Shown here in pieces: positions 51,494-60,926 of a stretch of 64,000 nucleotides of DNA (position 1 is its first letter; every line of letters begins with the position of its first letter). Location: positions 1 through 64,000 of the forward strand of contig DASXGX010000118.1 in the NCBI GenBank assembly GCA_036488815.1. Direction: 5' to 3'. Source of the stretch: Roseiarcus sp036488815 (lineage in GTDB: Bacteria; Pseudomonadota; Alphaproteobacteria; Rhizobiales; Beijerinckiaceae). The translations under genes and the position numbers were made by a program. Below the pieces are notes generated by a model. It did no database searches. It was given only the letters and a program-made list of their open reading frames with translations, and had not been told where the DNA came from.

Positions 51494-52573
51494 TCAACTC
51501 ACCTTGGCGGCGTCGCCGCCCGTGACGGCGAATTCGGCGCCGGTGACGAGCGCCGCGGCGTCGGAGGCCAGGAAGACGGCGATCGGCGAGACGTCCTCCG
51601 GCTGCAACCAGCCAACCCCGAGCGGCACGGTCGGCGCGCGGGCCGCCCAGGCTTCCTCAGCGGTCGGATTGGCCGAGGGCGTCCGGTTGGATTGCGCGAT
51701 GGCGGCGCGGAATCGCTGCTCGTTGTAAGTAAGCGGCGTCCCTATCAAACCCGGCAGGATGGCGTTGGACGTGATGTTGTGCTTGCCGAGCTCGAGCGCC
51801 GCCGACTTCATCAGGCCGATGATGCCCCACTTCGACGCGGAGTAGCTCGCGCCGCCCAGGGTCCCCATCTTGCCCTGCATCGAGGAAATGAGGATCAGCC
51901 GCCCGTAATTGCGCGCCGCCATCTTGGGCGCGAAGGCGCGGACCGTATTCGCGGTTCCCGTCAGATTGTTCTCGATCTGATCGGCCCAGTCCATATCGTC
52001 CATCTCGAGCAGCGGCTTCCACCCTTGAATGGCGGCGTTCGCCACGACGATGTCGACCTTGCCGTGGTCGCGCTCGACCCGGTCGGCGATGCGGCGCAGC
52101 GCGGCCATGTCGCGAATGTCCGCCTGGATCGCCATGCCGTTGCGCCCGTAAGCCTTGATTTGAGCGACCGTTTCGGCGAGGTCCAACGGCGTCGCGGGCA
52201 TGGCGTCAGCGATCGGGCTGACCGCGCCAGCGATGTCGATCGCGACGACATCGGCGCCGTTCGCCGCGAATTCGACCGCGATCGCGCGCCCGATTCCGCG
52301 CGCCGCACCCGTCACCACGGCGACTTTTCCGTTGAGCGCGACGCCACGACCTGGCTTGATCGGTCCAGCCGTCTTCGCCGCCGGCGGCTCGGGGTAGGGG
52401 CCGCTGACAGGCTCGGCGACCGGGCGACGCGAAGACGCATCCGCGGGAGCTTGATCGTGCGTCTGCGCCTGGGCTATGCCGCCGCTCGCGCTCAGCGCCG
52501 CCATCGCGACGCCGCCGCCGATCATGAGCGAGCGCCGCAGCCCATCCGGCTCGTTGGTGTCTCGATTCGCCAT
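51494..52573 (-). CDS. SDR family oxidoreductase with Tat-like export signal
   Basis: This 359-residue protein has a twin-arginine-like start, GLRRSLMIGGGVAMAALSAS at about 11-30 ending AQA, then a Pro/Ala linker. A classical short-chain dehydrogenase follows: cofactor loop TGAARGIG near 88, an acidic residue in VVAIDIAG favouring NAD, NAA near 180, and the catalytic Tyr/Lys in ASYSASKWG near 236. SDRs are normally cytosolic, so export of a folded NAD-loaded enzyme by Tat would be unusual. The substrate is unknown. It ends at a strong terminator. Confidence 0.85.
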   Translation of the reverse strand: MANRDTNEPDGLRRSLMIGGGVAMAALSASGGIAQAQTHDQAPADASSRRPVAEPVSGPYPEPPAAKTAGPIKPGRGVALNGKVAVVTGAARGIGRAIAVEFAANGADVVAIDIAGAVSPIADAMPATPLDLAETVAQIKAYGRNGMAIQADIRDMAALRRIADRVERDHGKVDIVVANAAIQGWKPLLEMDDMDWADQIENNLTGTANTVRAFAPKMAARNYGRLILISSMQGKMGTLGGASYSASKWGIIGLMKSAALELGKHNITSNAILPGLIGTPLTYNEQRFRAAIAQSNRTPSANPTAEEAWAARAPTVPLGVGWLQPEDVSPIAVFLASDAAALVTGAEFAVTGGDAAKVS

Positions 52574-52905
52574 CGCCGCACTCCTCTTTGTGGTAGCGGC
52601 GCTCTACGTAACAACGAGACGGGGCCGGACCACCGGCCGCCGCGGCAAAAGGCTTTTGTCGGAAGGGCGCGAGGGAGCGTGATCAGGCGGCGCTTGCAAC
52701 GCCGCGCCTCAGATGCGAAACGATGGGGCTAACACATTAAGAACGCGGGATTTCCGTACCTACGAAGGTTTTACTGGGGAACTCCCAGGACATCCCGACT
52801 TCAGCCTCAATTAACCCATCTTTGGGCGCCGCCGGTCGATCCGGCCAACATTGGCCGCGGCCCTCGCGCCGCCTCCGGCGAGCGAACGTCAGTCGAGCGA
52901 GTTTC
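52574..52905. other. Divergent intergenic region between the SDR gene and the efflux operon
   Basis: These 332 bp separate the SDR gene (minus) from the EmrA-like gene (plus) and should hold both promoters. An AT-richer patch lies at 52720-52815. A GGAAC at 52775 lacks a matching CGTT downstream, so it is not an EcfG site. No ORF on either strand is convincing and no clear operator is visible. Confidence 0.4.
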
Positions 52906-54072
52906 ATGGTGGACAGTCCAACGACCGCCGAGGCCGAGGCGCCAAAGGGCGACGAGTCGCGAAGCGCGCCAGTTAAGGAACCCGGGAAGACCGCTGGAGC
53001 CGACAACGGCGACGCTCAAGAGGAAGCCACGCGGCGCAAGCGCCGGCCCATCGTCGCGCTGATCGGCGTCCTGGTTGTCTGCGGCCTCGTGGGCGGGGGC
53101 GCCTACTACTGGATCTCGACGCGCGGGCTCGAGAGCACCGACGACGCCTTCACCGACGGGCGCGCGGTCGACATCGCGCCGCAAGTCTCGGGGGTCGTGG
53201 TGTCGCTCGACGTCACGGACAATCAGTTCGTCCACAAGGGGCAACCGCTCATCCACATCGATCCGAGGCAATATCAAAATGCGCGCGATCAGGCGCAGGG
53301 CGCGCTGGACAGCGCCGAGGCCCAATATCAAGGGCAGCTTCTCGGCGCCGAGATCGCGCGCAAGAACTTCCCCGCACTGCTGCAGCAGGCGCAAGCGCAG
53401 CTCGCCAACGCCAAGGCCAATCAGCAGAGGGCCAAGGCCGACGACGATCGCCAGAAGAGCCTGCCGAAGCTCGCCACGACGCAGCAGGAGATCGACGCCG
53501 CCAACGCGGCGCTCGCCCAGGCGGATGCGCAGGTGATGCTGGCCGACGCGCAGGTCCAACAGAATTCGCCGGTCCCGCAGCGCATTGGCGAGTCCGACCA
53601 GCTCGCCGGTCAATTGAAGGGCGCGGTGGAGGAGGCGAAGGCGCGTCTCGACCAAGCCAATCTCAACCTCGCCTGGACGGTCGTCGCAGCGCCGCAGGAC
53701 GGCTGGATCACCAAGCGAAACGTCGAAGTCGGCAACTACGTCGCTCCCGGCCAGCAGATTTTCTCGATCGTTTCGCCCGACCTCTGGGTGACCGCCAACT
53801 TCAAGGAGAACCAGCTCGATCTCATGCGTCCGGGACAGCCGGTGACGATCAGCGTCGACGCTTATCCCGCGCTCGACCTGCACGGCCATGTGGACAGCAT
53901 CCAGCGCGGCTCCGGATCCAAGTTCACCGCGTTCCCGCCGGAGAACGCAACCGGCAATTTCGTCAAGATCGTTCAGCGCGTGCCCGTCAAGATCGTCATC
54001 GACCGCGGCCTCGATCCGAACCTCCCCATGCCGCTTGGCATTTCGGTCGAACCGACGGTCAAGGTGCAGTGA
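52906..54072 (+). CDS. HlyD/EmrA family membrane fusion protein
   Basis: This 388-residue periplasmic adaptor has a cytosolic charged start, one inner-membrane anchor near 46-66 (IVALIGVLVVCGLVGGGAYY; key: GLVGGGAYY) and the lipoyl-like half APQVSGVVVSLDVTDNQFV near 88. A long alpha-hairpin runs from about 125 to 235, with a second lipoyl half and beta-barrel (GNYVAPGQQIFSIVSP near 278). It bridges the DHA2 pump and the NodT-type outer-membrane channel encoded directly downstream. The GTG of the pump gene overlaps its stop. Confidence 0.92.
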   Translation: MVDSPTTAEAEAPKGDESRSAPVKEPGKTAGADNGDAQEEATRRKRRPIVALIGVLVVCGLVGGGAYYWISTRGLESTDDAFTDGRAVDIAPQVSGVVVSLDVTDNQFVHKGQPLIHIDPRQYQNARDQAQGALDSAEAQYQGQLLGAEIARKNFPALLQQAQAQLANAKANQQRAKADDDRQKSLPKLATTQQEIDAANAALAQADAQVMLADAQVQQNSPVPQRIGESDQLAGQLKGAVEEAKARLDQANLNLAWTVVAAPQDGWITKRNVEVGNYVAPGQQIFSIVSPDLWVTANFKENQLDLMRPGQPVTISVDAYPALDLHGHVDSIQRGSGSKFTAFPPENATGNFVKIVQRVPVKIVIDRGLDPNLPMPLGISVEPTVKVQ

Positions 54073-55640
54073 GCGGCGACATGCCTGGCTCGCAATGGCG
54101 GCCGCGTCACAATCCTTGGCTCATCGCGCTGGCGGTGACGTTCGCGGCCTTCATGGAGATTCTCGATACGACGATCGTCAATGTCGCGCTGCCGCATATC
54201 GCGGGCGCGATGTCGGCGAGCAACGACGAGGCGACCTGGACGCTGACCTCCTATCTCGTCGCCAACGGCATCGTACTGACGATCTCGGGCTGGCTCAGCG
54301 ACGTGCTTGGCCGCAAGCGCTACTTTCTCATCTGCCTCGGCATGTTCACGGTCTGCTCGTTTTTGTGCGGGATCGCGGACAGCCTCGGTCAGCTCATCGT
54401 GTTTCGCCTGATGCAGGGCTTCTTCGGCGGGGGCCTGCAGCCGAACCAGCAGTCGATCATCCTCGATTCGTTTCCGCCGGCGCGGCGCGGCGCGGCCTTC
54501 GGCGTAACGGCGATCGCGACGATCGTGGCGCCGATCCTGGGGCCGACGCTCGGCGGCCTCATCACCGACAATACGAGCTGGCGCTGGATCTTCTTCATCA
54601 ACGTCCCGGTCGGCATCGTCGCGGTGATCGCCAACTCCATTCTGGTCGAGGATCCGCCCTGGGAGAAAAACAAACGCGCGCGCGGCGTCGACTACATCGG
54701 CCTGTCGCTCATCACGATCGGCCTCGGCTCCCTGCAAATCGTGATGGACCGGGGCGAGGACGACGACTGGTTCGGCTCCCCCTTCATCGTCGCGATGTCG
54801 GTGGTCGCCTTTGTCGGTATCGTCAGCGCGATCCTGTGGTTGCTCGTCGCCCGACGGCCGATCGTTCATCTCGACGTCTTCAAGGACAAGAATTTCGCGG
54901 GCGGCTGCGTAATGATCGGCGCCATGGGTGGAATTCTCTATGCCAGCGCTGTGATCATCCCTCAGTTCGCTCAGGAGACGCTCGGCTACACCGCGACCTG
55001 GGCGGGCCTCATCCTTTCGCCGGGAGGGGTGGTCGTCATCCTTCTCATCCCGATCGTCGGACGGCTGATGACGTTCGTGCAGACACGGCTCATCGTCGCG
55101 ACAGGTTTCTTTGTAATGGGCTGCGCGCTCGTCTATTCGAGCGGACTGGCGCCGAACATCGATTTCAAGACGTTGGTGATGATGCGCAGCTTCCAGACGG
55201 CCGGGCTCGCCTTCCTCTTCGTGCCGATCAGCACGCTCACCTACCTCACGCTGCCGCTCAGACTGCGCGGCGACGGCGCCGCTCTGTTCTCGATGTTCCG
55301 CAACGTGTTCGGCTCGATCGGCGTTTCGCTGTCGACGGCGCTCGTCGAGCAGCGCTCTCAGGTCCAGCAGTCCTATCTCTCGCAATGGGCCTCGCCCTTC
55401 CACCAGCCCTACGAGACGTTGGTGGCGGCCTACCAGCGGACCTTGATCGCCATGGGCCACGCGACAGGCGCCCGTTCAATCGCCGTTGGCGAGGCCTATC
55501 AGCAATTTCGAACCCAGGTGGCCGTTCTCGCCTATTCCGATGTGTTTTTTCTGTTGGCGATTCTCGCCTTCGCAGTCGTGCCGGTCTGTTTCCTGCTAAC
55601 AGCAAAGACCGGCGGCGGCGAGCCCGGCGCGGCGCACTAG
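54069..55640 (+). CDS. DHA2 family (EmrB/QacA-type) MFS drug transporter
   Basis: This inner-membrane proton antiporter (523 residues from a GTG that overlaps the upstream stop; 519 from the ATG at 54081) has about 14 segments. The family features are EILDTTIVNVALPHIAG near 32-48 (motif D1), the GWLSDVLGRKRYFL loop near 80 (motif A) and ATIVAPILGPTLGGLI near 155 (motif C). It pumps hydrophobic drugs or metabolites through the EmrA-type adaptor and the NodT-type channel. The three genes form one operon with no local regulator. Confidence 0.92.
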   Translation: MSGDMPGSQWRPRHNPWLIALAVTFAAFMEILDTTIVNVALPHIAGAMSASNDEATWTLTSYLVANGIVLTISGWLSDVLGRKRYFLICLGMFTVCSFLCGIADSLGQLIVFRLMQGFFGGGLQPNQQSIILDSFPPARRGAAFGVTAIATIVAPILGPTLGGLITDNTSWRWIFFINVPVGIVAVIANSILVEDPPWEKNKRARGVDYIGLSLITIGLGSLQIVMDRGEDDDWFGSPFIVAMSVVAFVGIVSAILWLLVARRPIVHLDVFKDKNFAGGCVMIGAMGGILYASAVIIPQFAQETLGYTATWAGLILSPGGVVVILLIPIVGRLMTFVQTRLIVATGFFVMGCALVYSSGLAPNIDFKTLVMMRSFQTAGLAFLFVPISTLTYLTLPLRLRGDGAALFSMFRNVFGSIGVSLSTALVEQRSQVQQSYLSQWASPFHQPYETLVAAYQRTLIAMGHATGARSIAVGEAYQQFRTQVAVLAYSDVFFLLAILAFAVVPVCFLLTAKTGGGEPGAAH

Positions 55641-55650
55641 GGGCTGTTTG

Positions 55651-57141
55651 ATGGCGAAGTTGCGTTTTGCGGCGGTATCGGCGGCGGCCCTTTGCGTGGC
55701 GGCATGCAACGTCGGTCCGGACTTCAAGCCGCTCGAGTCGGGATTGCCCGGCGTCCCCTTCGCCCATGTCGCCTTGAAGGGCGACGTGGCGAGCGTCGAG
55801 ACGGCGCGGCCGGTCGATCCGACGTGGTGGAAGGCGTTCTCCGACCCCAAGCTGACGAGCCTCGAACAGCGCGTCGCGCTCGCGAATCTCGACCTTCAGA
55901 CGGCGACCTTGCGCATCGCGGAGAGCCGCTTTCAGCGCGGCTCCGTAGCCTCGGCCGAGCTCCCGAGCATAAACGGCTCCGCCAAATATCAGCGTGAGCA
56001 GTACAGTCAGAACGGAATTGCGAGCCTTCTCACCCAGTTGGCTCCCCCCGGCTCCGCGACGACGGCGATCCCGCCCATCAACGAATACACGCCCGGCTTC
56101 GACGCCTCCTGGGAGCTTGATCTCTGGGGCCGGGTGCGCCGGCAGGTCGAGGCCGCCGACGCGCAGGTCGAAGCGGCCGAAGACCAGCGGCGCGACACGC
56201 TCGTGTCCCTCCTCGCCGAGGTGGCGCGCGACTATATCCAGTTGCGCGGCGCGCAGGCGCTGATCAACATCGCCAACGAGAATCTGAAGGTCGAACAGGA
56301 CCTCCTCGATCTTACCCGCACACGTCAGGAGAAAGGGCTCACCACCGGCCTCGACGTCGAAAACGCCGCGGCGCAGGTGGAGGCCGTGCGGGCGATGATT
56401 CCGGGCTTCGAACAGCAGGAATCGGAGCGGATCAATGCGCTGAGCTTCCTGCTCGATCTGCCGCCTAACGGCCTCAGGGCCGAGCTCTCGCGGGTCAAGG
56501 CGACGCCGCCGACGCCGGCGCGCGTCCCGATCGGCGTTCCCGCCGAGCTGGCGCGCCGGCGCCCCGACATCCGCCACGCCGAAGACGAACTGCACGCGCA
56601 GACCGCCGACACCGGCGTCGCCGTCGCCGCCTTCTATCCGACCGTGCAGTTGAACGGGACGCTGGAGCTCGATTCGCTGACGCTCGACAAGCTTTGGCGG
56701 GGAAGCTCGGTGCAATACATGGCCGGCCCGAGCATATCGCTGCCGATCTTCGAGGGCGGCAGGCTCAAGTCCATGCTCGAACTCGCCAAGGCCCAGCAGC
56801 AGGAAGCCGCGATCGCTTATCGCAAGACCGTGCTGCAGGCCTGGCACGACGTCGTCAACGCGCTGGTCGCTTATCGCGCCGAGCAGCAGCGGCGGGCCCA
56901 TCTCGCCCAGCAGATCACGCATTCTCAGGAGGCGCTGACGCTCGCCCGCGCGCGCTACAACGACGGCGTCGCCGACTTCACCACCGTCCTGGACACTGCG
57001 CGCACCGTTCTCCAGGCCCAGCAGCAATACGTTCAGAGCACGGCAAATGTCTCCATCGATCTCGTGCAGCTTTACAAGGCGCTTGGCGGCGGCTGGGAGG
57101 GGACGTACCCAAAGCGGCCTGTCGAGCAGGCGGCAAATTAA
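55651..57141 (+). CDS. Outer-membrane efflux lipoprotein, NodT family
   Basis: This 496-residue TolC-like channel starts with a lipoprotein signal whose lipobox is CVAAC (Cys near 18), then NVGPDFKP, typical of the NodT/OprM group. Two repeats of the OEP family follow, with NGSAKYQREQ (first) and GPSISLPIFEGGRLK (second) near 350. It forms the trimeric exit duct for the EmrAB-type pump. The start is the ATG at 55651; the TTG at 55648 is less likely. A dispersed repeat lies right after its stop. Confidence 0.93.
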   Translation: MAKLRFAAVSAAALCVAACNVGPDFKPLESGLPGVPFAHVALKGDVASVETARPVDPTWWKAFSDPKLTSLEQRVALANLDLQTATLRIAESRFQRGSVASAELPSINGSAKYQREQYSQNGIASLLTQLAPPGSATTAIPPINEYTPGFDASWELDLWGRVRRQVEAADAQVEAAEDQRRDTLVSLLAEVARDYIQLRGAQALINIANENLKVEQDLLDLTRTRQEKGLTTGLDVENAAAQVEAVRAMIPGFEQQESERINALSFLLDLPPNGLRAELSRVKATPPTPARVPIGVPAELARRRPDIRHAEDELHAQTADTGVAVAAFYPTVQLNGTLELDSLTLDKLWRGSSVQYMAGPSISLPIFEGGRLKSMLELAKAQQQEAAIAYRKTVLQAWHDVVNALVAYRAEQQRRAHLAQQITHSQEALTLARARYNDGVADFTTVLDTARTVLQAQQQYVQSTANVSIDLVQLYKALGGGWEGTYPKRPVEQAAN

Positions 57142-57222
57142 CGCCTGTGACGGCGCCGCGTGGGTGGCCGGGACAAGCCCGGCCATGACGGTGTGCGTCA
57201 ACCCATTTGCAAATGGCTCTAG
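57142..57222 (+). repeat. Partial dispersed repeat (copy E) overlapping the VOC gene stop
   Basis: The 3' part of the repeat: GTGACGGCGCCGCGTGGGTG, the GGCCGGGACAAGCCCGGCC palindrome, ATGACGGTGTGCG and CAACCCATTTGCAAAT. Its CTAG end coincides with the TAG stop codon of the convergent VOC gene at 57219, so the element supplies the stop of that gene. Confidence 0.8.
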
Positions 57223-57674
57223 GCGACCCTCCCATTCTCCGGCTTCCACCAGAGACCGGGCGTGGCGAGCTCCACCAAGGCGCCGTCGGGGTCTTGAAAA
57301 TAGAGGCTGACGCCGCCCCGCGGCCAATGATACTCGCCCGTGACTTCGATGTTGCGCTCCGCGAGCCGCGCGCGCCAAACCTTGAGGTCTCCCGCCGCAA
57401 TCGATAGCGCGAGATGCAGCCGACCGCCGCCGCCGTGGCCAGGAATTCGTCCGCGCTGATCGACAGTGTCGTCCTCCGTAGCGCCCGCCTGAAAGACCAG
57501 CAGCACGCTCCGGCCGGCGAGGTCGAACGCGACGAGGCGAGGGCTGTCGACGAGCGTCTTCGCGCCGAGCAGATCGCGATAGAAGCCGGCCGTCCGCTTG
57601 AGATCGCGCGCGTAAAGCGACGTTTCGAGCAGTCCGCCGAGCGGCGGCGCAAGCGCTTCCGGCGCCTCAGCCAT
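57219..57674 (-). CDS. VOC family (glyoxalase-like) protein
   Basis: This 151-residue two-repeat beta-alpha-beta-beta-beta protein starts with LLETSLYARDLKRTAGFYRD near 17-36 and has YHWPRGGVSLYFQDPDGALVELATPG near 115 (key: GGVSLYFQDPDGALVEL). Metal-ligand type His and Glu residues are present. The substrate is unknown; the superfamily includes dioxygenases, thiol transferases and glyoxalases. It follows otsA after a 10-bp gap and is thus the last gene of the trehalose operon, though a functional link is unproven. Its stop codon lies in a dispersed repeat. Confidence 0.82.
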   Translation of the reverse strand: MAEAPEALAPPLGGLLETSLYARDLKRTAGFYRDLLGAKTLVDSPRLVAFDLAGRSVLLVFQAGATEDDTVDQRGRIPGHGGGGRLHLALSIAAGDLKVWRARLAERNIEVTGEYHWPRGGVSLYFQDPDGALVELATPGLWWKPENGRVA

Positions 57675-57684
57675 GCGCGCCTCC

Positions 57685-59136
57685 CTATCGACGCACGTCC
57701 ACCCGCGGCTCGGGCGCGGCGCCGAACAGCGCCCGCAGACTGTCCAAAAGACCGCCGCGCTGGCGCACTTCGCCGAGCGTCGTCAGATAATCGTCGGCCC
57801 AGCGCTTGATGTCGTGCTCGAGCAGATATTCGAGCATCGGCGCGTGGCGCGTGCGGCGTTCCTCGCGCGGCATTTCGAGCGCGCGCTTCAACGCCGCCGC
57901 GACGCCTTCGATCTCGTGCGGATTGACGATCAGCGACTGATCGAGCTTGGCGGCGGCGCCGGCGAATTCGGAGAGGATGAGAACGCCGGGATCGTCCGGA
58001 TCCTGCGCCGCGAGGAATTCCTTCGCGACGAGGTTCATGCCGTCGCGCAGCGGCGTCGCCATGGCGACGTCGGCAGCCCGATAGATGCCGGCGAGCGCGG
58101 TGCGCGAATAGGATTTGTTGATGTAGCGGATCGGAGTCCACGCCGCGTCGCCGAAGCGTCCGTTGATCCGGCCGATCAGGCTCGTCACCTCCGCTTCGAT
58201 CTCGCCGTACTCCTTGATGTCGCCGCGGCTCTTGGGCGTGATCTGCAGCAAGGTCAAACGGCCGCGCCATTCCGGATTGTGCTCCAAGAAGCTCTCGAAC
58301 GCGCGAATGCGCTGCGGGATGCCTTTGGAATAATCGAGGCGGTCGACGCCGAGCACCAGACGATGACCGTTGAGGCTCTCCTTCACGCGCGCGACGAGCG
58401 GCGAGCGCACCGCATTCCGGGCGAGGCGATGATAGACGGCCGTCTCGATGCCGACGGCGAACACGCCGAGCCTGACCTGCCGCCCGTCGACCTCGAAGGT
58501 GTCGTTGCGACCCTCGCGCGCGCCTTGCGCGATGAGGTATTGCGCATAATTGTCGCGGTCGTTGTCGGTCTGGAAGCCGACGAGATCGTAGTGGGAGAGA
58601 CTGCCGAGAATCTCCTTATGCGCCGGCAGCGTCTGGAGAATATCGGGCGGCGCGCAGGGAATGTGCAGGAAGAAGCCGATCGGATTCTTGTGGCCGCGCG
58701 CGCGCAGCTCCCGCCCCAGCGGCATCAGATGGTAATCGTGGACCCAGAGGATGTCGTCCTCGCGGATCATCTGGTTCAGCTTGTCGGCGAAGATGCGGTT
58801 GACGCGCAGATAGCCCGTCGCGTCGGAGCGAGAATATTCCTGCAGATCGACGCGATAATGCAGGATCGGCCACAGCACGCGGTTGGCGAGGCCGTTGTAA
58901 TATTCCTGGAAATCGTTTTCCGCCAGATCAATCAGCGCGTAGGTGACCTTGTTGATCGCGATCGTGCGCGGCTCTTCCTCCGGCTTCTCCTCGATGCGAC
59001 CGCTCCAGCCGAACCAAAGGCCGTTCCGGTTCTTCAGCGCCGCTTTGACCGCGACCGCCAATCCGCCAGCCATCGGAGTCCGCGAGGAATCCGGCACCGC
59101 CACGCGGTTGGAGACTATGACGATGCGCGAGCCCAT
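57685..59136 (-). CDS. otsA: Alpha,alpha-trehalose-phosphate synthase (GT20)
   Basis: This 483-residue glycosyltransferase makes trehalose 6-phosphate from UDP-glucose and glucose 6-phosphate. The N-terminal IVIVSNRVAVP is followed by FGWSGRIEEKPE, VHDYHLMPLGRELR near 137-150, VDRLDYSKGIPQR near 270-282 and RDGMNLVAKEFLAAQ near 370, all diagnostic. The ATG at 59136 is the family start and lies inside the 3' end of the GH15 gene (22-bp overlap). UDP-glucose supply is linked to pgm at 17774. Confidence 0.95.
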   Translation of the reverse strand: MGSRIVIVSNRVAVPDSSRTPMAGGLAVAVKAALKNRNGLWFGWSGRIEEKPEEEPRTIAINKVTYALIDLAENDFQEYYNGLANRVLWPILHYRVDLQEYSRSDATGYLRVNRIFADKLNQMIREDDILWVHDYHLMPLGRELRARGHKNPIGFFLHIPCAPPDILQTLPAHKEILGSLSHYDLVGFQTDNDRDNYAQYLIAQGAREGRNDTFEVDGRQVRLGVFAVGIETAVYHRLARNAVRSPLVARVKESLNGHRLVLGVDRLDYSKGIPQRIRAFESFLEHNPEWRGRLTLLQITPKSRGDIKEYGEIEAEVTSLIGRINGRFGDAAWTPIRYINKSYSRTALAGIYRAADVAMATPLRDGMNLVAKEFLAAQDPDDPGVLILSEFAGAAAKLDQSLIVNPHEIEGVAAALKRALEMPREERRTRHAPMLEYLLEHDIKRWADDYLTTLGEVRQRGGLLDSLRALFGAAPEPRVDVRR

Positions 59137-60926
59137 GCGTCCTCCCAACTCGACGACAGTCTCGTCGCCGTATTGATTATGCCCGCCATCGAATAGGTCT
59201 GAGGCAGATTGCCCCAGAGCTCGCCGGTGTCGGGGTGGATGTCCTCCGAGAGAAGTCCGTAGGCGTTGCGGCCAGCGAGGATCGCCTCGAACACCTCGCG
59301 CGCCTCGGCCTTGCGACCGATCTGGCACAGCGCGTCGAGGTACCAAAAGCTGCACGCGAGGAACGCGGTCTCCGGCATTCCGAAATCGTCGGCCGCGACG
59401 TACCGCATTACGCGGCCGTTGCGGATGAGATCCCGTCCGATCGCGTCACAGCTCTTGACGAATCGCGGATCGGTCGGCGGCAGCAGGCCGAGCTCCGAGA
59501 TCAGCAGCACGCTGGCGTCGAAGTCGGGATGGCCGAGCGCCCCCGTGAAGGAGCCTCGCTTTTCGTTCCAGGCCTCGGCGAGGATGCGCGTGCGGAGCGC
59601 GTGCGCGTGCTCCTCCCAGTAGCGCACACGGTCGGAGAGGCCGAGGCGCCGCGCGATCTGGCCGAGGCGGTCGCAGGCCACCCAGCACATCGCCGCCGAA
59701 TAGGTGTGCGCATGAGCGCGGCCTCGGAATTCCCAAAGGCCGGCGTCGGGATCGAACGCGCGCAAGCGCGCATGTTCGCCGAGTGGTTCGAGCAGGCGGA
59801 AGAGCGCCTCGTCGCCCATTTTCGGCAAGCGCTCGTCGACGAACATCTGCGTCGCGGCGAGCACCACGCTGCCATAGACGTCGTTCTGCACCTGTACCGA
59901 CGCCTGGTTGCCGACGCGAACCGGCCCTTGGCCGAGATAGCCCTGCAGGTCGGGCGCGGTCCGCTCTTCCAGCGAGGAAAACGGGATGATGCCGTGCACC
60001 GGCTGGATATGCGCGGCGTCGGTGGCGATGGTCGTGATGTAGTTGATGTAGGCTTCCATCGTCTGCGTCGCGCCGAGGCGATTGAGCGCGTCGACGACGA
60101 AATAAGCGTCGCGCATCCAGCAGAAGCGATAGTCCCAATTGCGCGTCGAGGAGGGCGCTTCGGGAATCGACGTCGTGTGGGCTGCGACGATCGCGCCCGT
60201 CTCCTCGAAGCTGCAGAGCTTCAGGGTGATCGCCGCGCGCACGACGGCGGACTGCCACTCGAACGGCACAGCGAGGTGGCGCACGAAGCCGAGCCAGTGA
60301 TCGCGCGTGCGTTCGAGAAATTCCTTGCCGGTCGCGTCGATCCCGCTGCGGAACGGATCGTCCTGCCCGAAAATCAGGGTGATCGGCTGCGTAAGCGCGA
60401 ACGTCACCTCCTCGCAGATGTAGGAGAGCGGGCCGTCGCTGGTGAGGCGCATCACTTCGTCGCCGCCGATATAGCGGATATGGTTGGAGCCGACGACGAA
60501 TTCCTTGACCGGGCGCCCATAGTGGTGCGTCGGCCGAACGCGGATGGCGATGCGCGGCAGGCCCGCGACGGGTTCGATGCGCCGGATGATCTGCGGCGGG
60601 CGGAAGGTGCGCTCATAGCGATCGAAGCGCGGCGCGAAATCGGTGATTCGCACCGAGCCGCCGCGAGTGTCGGTGAGCACCGTTTCGACGATCGCCGTGT
60701 TGCGTACGTAGCGCGACGAGCTGCTCGCGAATTCCGCCAGCACGACGTCGCAGAATCCTTTCTCCTCGTCGCCGGCGAGCAGACGCGAAAACACGGGGTC
60801 CGAATCGAAGCGCGGAAAACACCACCACACGATGCGGGCGCGGCTGTCGACCAGCGCCGCGACGCGGCAATTGCCGATCAGCGCCAGATCCAGACTTTGT
60901 TCGCGCGTCTGTCGGGTCGACCTCAA
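59115..60926 (-). CDS. Glycoside hydrolase family 15 protein
   Basis: This 603-residue cytosolic protein has an N-terminal beta-sandwich (about 1-220) and an (alpha/alpha)6 barrel. The GH15 landmark is NWDYRFCWMRDAYF near 264-277 and a C-terminal catalytic region includes FLACSFWYLDALCQIGRK near 530 (key: FWYLDALCQ). Members are glucoamylases, trehalases or dextran hydrolases. Its position between otsB and otsA, with overlaps on both sides, suggests trehalose turnover, i.e. a trehalase-like role, but this is inference. Its ATG overlaps the otsB stop. Confidence 0.9.
   Translation of the reverse strand: MRSTRQTREQSLDLALIGNCRVAALVDSRARIVWWCFPRFDSDPVFSRLLAGDEEKGFCDVVLAEFASSSSRYVRNTAIVETVLTDTRGGSVRITDFAPRFDRYERTFRPPQIIRRIEPVAGLPRIAIRVRPTHHYGRPVKEFVVGSNHIRYIGGDEVMRLTSDGPLSYICEEVTFALTQPITLIFGQDDPFRSGIDATGKEFLERTRDHWLGFVRHLAVPFEWQSAVVRAAITLKLCSFEETGAIVAAHTTSIPEAPSSTRNWDYRFCWMRDAYFVVDALNRLGATQTMEAYINYITTIATDAAHIQPVHGIIPFSSLEERTAPDLQGYLGQGPVRVGNQASVQVQNDVYGSVVLAATQMFVDERLPKMGDEALFRLLEPLGEHARLRAFDPDAGLWEFRGRAHAHTYSAAMCWVACDRLGQIARRLGLSDRVRYWEEHAHALRTRILAEAWNEKRGSFTGALGHPDFDASVLLISELGLLPPTDPRFVKSCDAIGRDLIRNGRVMRYVAADDFGMPETAFLACSFWYLDALCQIGRKAEAREVFEAILAGRNAYGLLSEDIHPDTGELWGNLPQTYSMAGIINTATRLSSSWEDAWARASS

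Noticed and set aside
52775..52800. EcfG-like promoter before the efflux operon
   Set aside because: GGAAC is present, but no CGTT occurs at 16-17 bp.
52737..53006. 89-codon minus-strand ORF at the start of the efflux operon
   Set aside because: It overlaps the conserved N-terminus of the EmrA-like gene and shows no ribosome site or family.
55258..57378. 706-codon open frame on the minus strand opposite the efflux genes
   Set aside because: Antisense to the DHA2 pump end and the NodT channel, no motifs, and it runs through a dispersed repeat.
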